8,988 nucleotides of DNA from Defluviitaleaceae bacterium (GTDB lineage: Bacteria > Bacillota > Clostridia > Lachnospirales > UBA5962): NCBI GenBank assembly GCA_009787435.1, contig WRFW01000171.1, positions 1 to 8,988 on the forward strand, written 5' to 3'. Below the pieces are notes generated by a model that made no database searches, had not been told where the DNA came from, and saw nothing but the letters and a program-made list of their open reading frames with translations. The translations under genes and the position numbers were made by a program. Below, piece after piece: positions 4,871 through 8,988 of this stretch (position 1 is the stretch's first letter; each line of letters starts with the position of its first letter).

Positions 4871-6061
4871 ATGAATATTTACAGATTCCAACTTTTTATT
4901 TTCACATTAATTGCCTCCTTTATATTAATTCAATTTACAGTCTTAATGGAAGACAGAGGTATATCTGTTTACAACGCCTTAACTATATTTACAGTTTCAC
5001 AAGTGCTGCATGTGTTAGCTACTTTTACACTGAAAATGCTTGCCGATTATGGCATAAACCCTATAAAAATAATAAGGGTTAGCTTAGTTATTAGGCTTCT
5101 TGCTATAGGGCTAATGTTAAGTATAACCAATGTTACCATTTTTATAACTTTATTTTTCATTTACAGACTTTGCACAACTGCAAATATATTATTTGAGGGG
5201 CTGCTAGTTCAAAAGACGCAAAAAGAAAATATAAGCTTTGGGCGTGTGCGTATGTTTGGAAGTATCGGTTTTGCAAGCGGTGGCATTGTAACATTTGGTA
5301 TAGTGTTGCTTTTCGGGCAAATTTCTTATTTACTAATTTTAATGGCTATTTTAGATGGAATTAGTGCTTTTATAAGCTTCAAATATCCGATAAAGCTTGG
5401 AGAAAAACAAAAAGAAAGAAATGAACAAACTGACAACTTAAAAATTAACAAAAACAGAAAACAAAAAAATAGTATTAACCCGCTTAAAGGCAGTTTTTCT
5501 TTTATTTTCCTATGTGCCGCGGCTGTCGCTTTTGCCGATTCTTTTAATATAATTTTAAACCACCAATATATTTATAGCTTTCGTTTAACACAAGAAAATG
5601 CAATTTTTTGGGGCGGCATTGCTATTATATTTTCGGCTTTCGTTTCAGAAGTGCCTGCTATGCTCTATGCAGAGCAATTTATAAAAAAAATTGGTGCAAA
5701 AAAAATTATGATGATAGGTTTTTCACTATCAATAGTGCGGTGGCTATTAGCGGCTATCGCCCCTAACCATATACTTTTCACTTCAACTTATTTATTTCAC
5801 GGAATTATATTTTCATTTATTTTTCTAGGAATGATAGAACACTTTAAAGAAAGCGGAATGGGTCAAAAAGTAGTCTTAACTTTCACTTTAATCGTTTCAA
5901 CTTTATTGCTAATTTTAACGCAAACATTTTCATTTATATTAGAACATTTTGATGCTATATATATTTTGATAGCATTTGCTGCAGCACACATATTAATGGC
6001 AGCGATATTTTATTTTAAATTTTACATTACTTCTAAAGGTGGCAAAAAAAGGAGATATTAA
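4871..6061 (+). CDS. MFS transporter, 12 TM (LacY/nucleoside-symporter-like, MFS_1_like)
   Basis: A secondary transporter of the major facilitator superfamily, 396 residues, with about 12 hydrophobic segments in two halves. They are split by a long, very basic and polar cytoplasmic loop (about 171-206). RVRMFGSIGFASGG (125-138) after the fourth helix matches the R-x-x-G-S-I-G-F signature of the MFS_1_like group, which includes nucleoside:H+ and phenylpropionate symporters; the substrate cannot be told. The frame is open back to a TTG at 4835, but that TTG is the -35 box of the promoter and has no ribosome site. The ATG at 4871 coincides with the predicted transcript start, so I chose it. The last codons contain the ribosome site of the next gene, four bases downstream, implying a two-gene operon with translational coupling. 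Confidence 0.82.
   Translation: MNIYRFQLFIFTLIASFILIQFTVLMEDRGISVYNALTIFTVSQVLHVLATFTLKMLADYGINPIKIIRVSLVIRLLAIGLMLSITNVTIFITLFFIYRLCTTANILFEGLLVQKTQKENISFGRVRMFGSIGFASGGIVTFGIVLLFGQISYLLILMAILDGISAFISFKYPIKLGEKQKERNEQTDNLKINKNRKQKNSINPLKGSFSFIFLCAAAVAFADSFNIILNHQYIYSFRLTQENAIFWGGIAIIFSAFVSEVPAMLYAEQFIKKIGAKKIMMIGFSLSIVRWLLAAIAPNHILFTSTYLFHGIIFSFIFLGMIEHFKESGMGQKVVLTFTLIVSTLLLILTQTFSFILEHFDAIYILIAFAAAHILMAAIFYFKFYITSKGGKKRRY
6050..6055 (+). promoter_or_regulatory. Ribosome binding site of the HAD gene, inside the MFS 3' end
   Basis: AGGAGA lies within the last codons of the MFS gene, ten bases before the ATG at 6066. It makes 6066 a better start than the GTG at 6039, which lies upstream of the site. 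Confidence 0.75.
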
Positions 6062-6065
6062 AAAA

Positions 6066-6857
6066 ATGAAGCTTTTTGCCTCAGATTACGATGGCACATT
6101 TTTAAGAAAAAAAAGAAGTGCAAATGAAATTGCACATAACATACACCAAGTGAAAAAATGGCGAAAAAGTGGTAATATATTTGCATTTGTAACTGGGCGG
6201 TCTATAACTGGAATGCGGCTTTCTCAATTAAGAGGGTGCGTTTATGATTATATAATAAGCTTAAATGGCGGAATAGTAATAGACAAACATGGCGTTATTA
6301 TTTTTAGAAGACGTATAAGGCAAGAAGTTGCAAAAGAATTAATAGAGATAGTACAGAGAAAAACAAATTATTACCATATGACAGACGGCTTCGTTGGGCA
6401 TTACAATTCAGCTTTCACCTTTGGAAAAGGAACATATTTCAAAAATTGGCTAAAAGTAATGAGCCACGTTTCGCCTAGATATAATTTAAAAATTGAAGAT
6501 GCCCTTAAAAGACCTGTGCTGCAAATAACATTAAGCTTGCCGAGTGAAGAAGAAGCTATAGAGTTTGTAAATATTTTAAATAAAAATTACGGTGAAGAAC
6601 TTAGTGCATATTCAAACAACGGCTATGTAGATATTTCGGCACCAAATGTGAGCAAAGCAACTGGTATAAATAGCGTTGCCAAAATACACAATATAGAAAC
6701 GAGAGACATATATTGCATGGGCGACAGTTATAATGATATATCTATGTTAAAAGCTTTTAAGGGTTTTTGCCCAATAGAAACTAATGAAGAGATAAAAAAA
6801 TATGCAAAGAAAGAATATGCAAACGTTGGCAATGCTATAAGGGCTATACGAGTGTAG
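6066..6857 (+). CDS. Cof-type HAD-superfamily (subclass IIB) phosphatase
   Basis: A soluble hydrolase of 263 residues, typical for Cof/YidA-like HAD-IIB phosphatases (about 260-290), which dephosphorylate sugar phosphates, flavin or nucleotide-type substrates. All four HAD motifs are visible: motif I DYDGT with nucleophile Asp7 and Asp9; motif II FVTGR with Thr43; motif III Lys197 in NVSKATGI; motif IV GDSYND with Asp220 and Asp224. The region between motifs II and III (about 65-190) is the IIB cap. It starts four bases after the MFS stop codon and is probably made from the same message. That pairing suggests the transporter's substrate, or a phosphorylated derivative, could be the phosphatase's target; this is inference. 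The exact substrate cannot be read from the sequence. Confidence 0.88.
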   Translation: MKLFASDYDGTFLRKKRSANEIAHNIHQVKKWRKSGNIFAFVTGRSITGMRLSQLRGCVYDYIISLNGGIVIDKHGVIIFRRRIRQEVAKELIEIVQRKTNYYHMTDGFVGHYNSAFTFGKGTYFKNWLKVMSHVSPRYNLKIEDALKRPVLQITLSLPSEEEAIEFVNILNKNYGEELSAYSNNGYVDISAPNVSKATGINSVAKIHNIETRDIYCMGDSYNDISMLKAFKGFCPIETNEEIKKYAKKEYANVGNAIRAIRV

Positions 6858-6890
6858 CTTCCAAAAAGCTTAGGTATTTTTAAAAATAGC

Positions 6891-6919
6891 TTGACGTATG
6901 TATAAAAATGTAGTAGAAT
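6891..6919 (+). promoter_or_regulatory. Sigma-A promoter of tpx
   Basis: TTGACG (6891-6896), a 17-base spacer, then TAGAAT (6914-6919): five of six matches in each box. The predicted start is near 6926, about 50 bases before the tpx ATG. An AT-rich palindrome TATTTTT/AAAAATA (6875-6888) lies immediately upstream and could act like an UP element. Confidence 0.75.
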
Positions 6920-6928
6920 TATGGTGTA

Positions 6929-6946
6929 TATTACTTATGAGTAATA
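6929..6946 (+). promoter_or_regulatory. Palindrome just downstream of the tpx transcription start
   Basis: TATTACT (6929-6935), a TATG spacer, then AGTAATA (6940-6946) form a perfect 7-4-7 palindrome a few bases after the predicted start site. It could be an operator for a repressor or a small RNA hairpin at the 5' end of the message. It does not match the PerR box spacing I know (TTATAATnATTATAA). Function is inferred from position only. Confidence 0.4.
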
Positions 6947-6976
6947 AAAAAATTTTAGAAAACGAGGTATGAACAT

Positions 6977-7468
6977 ATGCAAGTAACTTTTCAAGGAAAC
7001 CCTTTAACATTAGAGGGAAGCCAATTAGAAGCTGGGCAAAGCTTCCCAGATTTCACAGCAACTAAAAACGACCTTTCAAAGCTTACCTTAGCAGACACAA
7101 AAGGCGTTAGAATTTTTTTAACAGTTCCATCTTTAGATACACCTGTGTGTGATACTGAAGTTACAACGTTTAATAAAAGAGCAGCAGAGATAGACGGCGT
7201 TGAAATATATACTATAAGTGCCGATTTACCATTTGCACAAGCACGTTGGTGTGGTGCAACTGCTACAGACAAAGTTATAACAGCTTCTGACTATAACGAA
7301 AGAAGCTTTAGCAAAGCAACAGGCACATTTATAAAAGAACTAGCTCTTTTAACAAGAGCTGCATTTGTTGTAGATACTGCTGGCAAAATTGTGCATGTGG
7401 AATATTTAAAGGAGATTACAGAACAGCCAAATTTTGATGCTATTATAAATGCTGCTAAAGGTATCTAA
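6977..7468 (+). CDS. tpx: Thiol peroxidase (atypical 2-Cys peroxiredoxin)
   Basis: Tpx reduces hydrogen peroxide and organic peroxides in the cytoplasm, drawing electrons from thioredoxin. Its 163 residues match the family's usual 165-168. The peroxidatic motif VPSLDTPVCDTE is present with Cys58, and the resolving cysteine is Cys92 in FAQARWCGA, the spacing expected for Tpx. The motif's Thr55, three residues before Cys58, is also there. The N-terminal VTFQGNPLTLEG segment is the family's beta-hairpin. The ATG has a GAGGT site eight bases upstream and a strong promoter at 6891-6919. It is followed after two bases by a small gene, and the pair ends at the terminator at 7625-7652. The product suits oxygen defence in an anaerobe. 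Confidence 0.95.
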   Translation: MQVTFQGNPLTLEGSQLEAGQSFPDFTATKNDLSKLTLADTKGVRIFLTVPSLDTPVCDTEVTTFNKRAAEIDGVEIYTISADLPFAQARWCGATATDKVITASDYNERSFSKATGTFIKELALLTRAAFVVDTAGKIVHVEYLKEITEQPNFDAIINAAKGI

Positions 7469-7470
7469 AA

Positions 7471-7626
7471 ATGGGCATGACAAATGAACAATTTAAACAT
7501 TTAGTGAAATCTGATTACAGGCAAATAGAAGAAGCTCTTAGGCTTCTTAAAGATGGCAAATATGAAGAAAGCGAACACAAGCTGAATGTTATATTGGAAG
7601 ATATGAGAAGAACAATTGAAACATAA
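7471..7626 (+). CDS. 51-residue helical small protein, function unknown
   Basis: A short frame starting two bases after the tpx stop codon and ending inside the terminator stem. AAAGGT within the last tpx codons lies eight bases before the ATG and is a fair ribosome site. An ATG two codons later (7477) is an alternative start. The product (MGMTNEQFKH... to ...RRTIET) is highly charged, has no cysteine, no signal peptide and no membrane segment. It looks like two amphipathic helices joined by a KDGKYEE turn, resembling a single TPR-like helical hairpin (LRLLKDGKYEESEHKLNVIL). I do not recognise a named family. Position implies co-transcription and translational coupling with tpx. Coding status rests on clean spacing, the ribosome site and protein-like composition. 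Confidence 0.65.
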   Translation: MGMTNEQFKHLVKSDYRQIEEALRLLKDGKYEESEHKLNVILEDMRRTIET

Positions 7627-7652
7627 AAAAAGCCCCATATGGGGCTTTTTTT
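7625..7652. terminator. Strong symmetric intrinsic terminator
   Basis: AAAAAAAGCCCC (7625-7636), an ATAT loop (7637-7640), then GGGGCTTTTTTT (7641-7652). A GC-rich stem with A- and T-tracts on both sides makes it active in both directions. It closes the tpx unit; its first bases are the last two bases of the small gene's stop codon. It is also the only clear terminator for the convergent SLH gene, though about 400 bases beyond that gene's stop. Confidence 0.93.
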
Positions 7653-7653
7653 A

Positions 7654-7714
7654 TTGTAGAATTTGTGGACTTTTGTAGACAATGTAGATTTTTATAGTTT
7701 GTAGATTTTGTGGA
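7654..7714 (+). repeat. Short direct repeats of TGTAGA / TTTGTGGA
   Basis: TTGTAGAATTTGTGGA (7654-7669) and TTGTAGATTTTGTGGA (7699-7714) differ at one of 16 bases and lie 45 bases apart. Two more TGTAGA copies sit between them (7674-7679 and 7683-7688). The block begins right after the terminator. The copies are too irregular for a CRISPR array, and no protein frame runs through them. Confidence 0.55.
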
Positions 7715-7734
7715 AACGTTAATTGTTCTTATTC

Positions 7735-8040
7735 AGTTTAGTTTAAGGCATTTTATTTTCGTGTAATTTAATTTTGATTAGTTTAATATACCATTTGATG
7801 CTATAATTTAGTCTAATTCTTTTCAGATCTGCTTAGCTTGGTGGCAGTTCATATTAGTCTGCTGCTCTATTATTTTTGTTCAATATATTTTCTACTCAAT
7901 TCTTTTAGTATAGTATAATCTCATTTGGTGGTAGTGGCAGTTTAAGTTATTTTAGTTAGTGGTATATCTGTTTAAGGCAATACCATTTTGGGTTAAATTA
8001 GTTTATGTATGCGGCTAGTTTAAATTAGATTCAGTTCCAA
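7735..8040 (+). repeat. Non-coding, T/G-biased spacer with degenerate (T/C)AGTTTAA repeats
   Basis: This stretch holds no gene on either strand; stop codons of the TAA/TAG type are frequent in every frame I followed. It is built from loosely repeated short words. TAGTTTAA occurs at 7739-7746, 7779-7786 and 8016-8023, with near copies at 7809-7816, 7938-7945 and 7999-8006. GTTTAAGGCA is exact at 7741-7750 and 7970-7979. A TGGTGG...GGCAGTT block appears near 7840 and 7926. ACCATTT appears near 7790 and 7982. The plus strand is rich in T and G and poor in C. It may be a decayed repeat array or the long 3' UTR of the SLH gene. Confidence 0.5.
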
Positions 8041-8056
8041 TTAGGGGTGCAAAATA

Positions 8057-8988
8057 TCAACGCCCTAAAATACCTATCCAACCGTGAAATATAGGTATAG
8101 ATGAATATATTTGGTGTGCTGCTGCATTTTGCGGGAAAGCCCAGTTAGTGCTGCCGTCTAAATAGACGAAGTAATAATGAGCTATTGAAGCTTCCATGAT
8201 TTGATAAAATGCCCAGTGGCTTCTATCTAAATCTGTGAAAACTGGTAAACCATTTCTATAAGACTGTAAATACATTTCTATATCACTAATTGAAGATGTA
8301 CGGTCTAAATATTGGTTTATAAATGTTACCGCTTGGGCACGTGTTATAATAGAATTTTCATTAAACACAAAATTATTGCCTAGGTAAGCTGTGAATCTTG
8401 CATCAAAAGCGATTGCAACAGCTTCATTTGACCAATGGTTGTCCAAGCCTGGCATTGGGTTTGCTAAGTTATAATTTGTGAGCCCGAAAGCACCAACTGC
8501 AAATTGTGCAAATTGTGCCATTGTTATGTTTTCATTTGGTCTAAAGGTGCCATCACCAAAGCCTACTAAAACACCTGCATTAGCGAAGTAGCTTATAGCT
8601 TGGAAATACCAGCCTTGTGGTGAAACATCTGTGAAGCCATGGAATGGCTGCACAAATTGTGTGCTTGTGTTGCTTAAGTTAAACATTATTTGAGCTATTT
8701 CAGCTCTTGTAATTCCATTTTCCGGTCTAAAAGCTGCATCTCTAAAACCGTTAATGAAATTTTCTCTTCTGTGTAATACTCTTGTTGGGGCTTGTGTTAT
8801 TTGTTCATCTTCTTCATTTTCAACTGGGCGGTTTACTGGTCTTCCGACTTGTGTTACTTGACCGCCGCCTGGTCTACCCTCATTCCCTTGAGACGGGGGA
8901 CCGTGTATAGGTGGAAGCTGAACTGGTGGGGTTGGAGTTGGGGGTGCTGGTGGGAATACTGGCGGAGGAGTTGGGGCTGGCGGGAAAG
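8057..8988 (-). CDS. SLH-domain cell-surface protein, C-terminal part (cut by window edge)
   Basis: The C-terminal 309 residues of a larger exported protein; the frame stays open to the right edge, so the Met encoded at 8686 is internal. It starts with a proline/threonine-rich segment (visible residues 1-35, PPAPTPPPV-type) followed by a Gly/Arg-rich and acidic linker (36-65). Such stalks usually cross the cell wall. SLH motifs follow: about 78-104 (GFRDAAFRPENGITRAEIAQ), 118-168 (FTDVSPQGWYF...GDGTFRPNENITMAQFAQ) and 180-230 (HWSNEAVAIAF...ITRAQAVTF). After them comes a partial fourth start (FTDLDRSHWAFYQIMEAS). SLH triplets bind pyruvylated secondary wall polymer and anchor proteins to the surface. 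The first motif lacks the usual FxDV opening. The N-terminal functional domain is outside the window, so the protein's job is unknown. Its stop is TGA at 8057-8059. Confidence 0.88.
   Translation of the reverse strand, partial: FPPAPTPPPVFPPAPPTPTPPVQLPPIHGPPSQGNEGRPGGGQVTQVGRPVNRPVENEEDEQITQAPTRVLHRRENFINGFRDAAFRPENGITRAEIAQIMFNLSNTSTQFVQPFHGFTDVSPQGWYFQAISYFANAGVLVGFGDGTFRPNENITMAQFAQFAVGAFGLTNYNLANPMPGLDNHWSNEAVAIAFDARFTAYLGNNFVFNENSIITRAQAVTFINQYLDRTSSISDIEMYLQSYRNGLPVFTDLDRSHWAFYQIMEASIAHYYFVYLDGSTNWAFPQNAAAHQIYSSIPIFHGWIGILGR

Noticed and set aside
4810..5082. Overlapping open frame in another phase at the start of the MFS gene
   Set aside because: The MFS frame has continuous transmembrane segments and a family signature; the other frame has no family features and crosses the promoter.
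6039..6065. GTG start for the HAD phosphatase
   Set aside because: The AGGAGA site lies downstream of the GTG and ten bases before the ATG at 6066, and HAD-IIB proteins normally begin just before the DxDGT motif.
6991..7272. Minus-strand open frame inside tpx
   Set aside because: It is antisense to a complete, well-conserved thiol peroxidase and has no supporting signals.
7654..7714. CRISPR-like array
   Set aside because: Repeat words are only 6-16 bases, spacing is irregular, and there is no constant repeat/spacer pattern or cas gene.
8684..8686. Met codon as the start of a separate 209-residue SLH protein
   Set aside because: The same frame continues upstream to the window edge and encodes another SLH motif and a proline-rich stalk, so this Met is internal.

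Overview
The window looks like chromosomal DNA of a low-GC, Gram-positive, spore-forming anaerobe of the class Clostridia, possibly Lachnospirales-like; that rank is inference. The support is A/T-rich codon use, strong GGAGG-type ribosome binding sites, a SpoVB-type flippase, a SleB-type cell-wall hydrolase carrying a copper-amine-oxidase-like domain, and an S-layer-homology (SLH) surface protein with a proline-rich stalk. No transposase, phage gene, tRNA, rRNA or CRISPR array is visible.

Left part (1-2259): the 5' half of pyrH (UMP kinase, minus strand, cut by the window edge) has its own promoter. An unusual hairpin-rich spacer (about 430-550) separates it from uxaC (glucuronate isomerase, minus). 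Upstream of uxaC is a 318-base intergenic region, the most interesting stretch here. A good minus-strand promoter (2144-2172) would give a uxaC leader of about 196 nt. That leader holds two tandem copies of an elaborate hairpin with a conserved 14-nt loop sequence, conserved internal-loop bases and compensatory changes in the stems. The second copy is followed by a U-rich tract. I recognise no known riboswitch class in it. A further long hairpin lies in the leader of the divergent spoVB-like gene.

Middle (2260-6857): a SpoVB/MOP-family flippase (plus) faces a secreted SleB-type hydrolase (minus), with AT-rich hairpins between them. Diverging from the hydrolase is a two-gene unit: a 12-TM MFS transporter and, four bases later, a Cof-type HAD phosphatase. 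The MFS promoter is so close that its transcript should begin at or one base before the AUG, which suggests a leaderless mRNA.

Right part (6858-8988): tpx (thiol peroxidase) has a strong promoter and a palindrome just after the predicted transcription start. It is followed two bases later by a 51-residue helical small protein and a strong, symmetric intrinsic terminator. About 400 bases of T/G-biased, non-coding DNA full of degenerate short repeats then separate this unit from the convergent 3' end of an SLH-domain protein that runs off the right edge.

The genes do not form a single pathway. They are a mix of nucleotide metabolism, uronate catabolism, envelope/sporulation and peroxide defence, in small independent transcription units.
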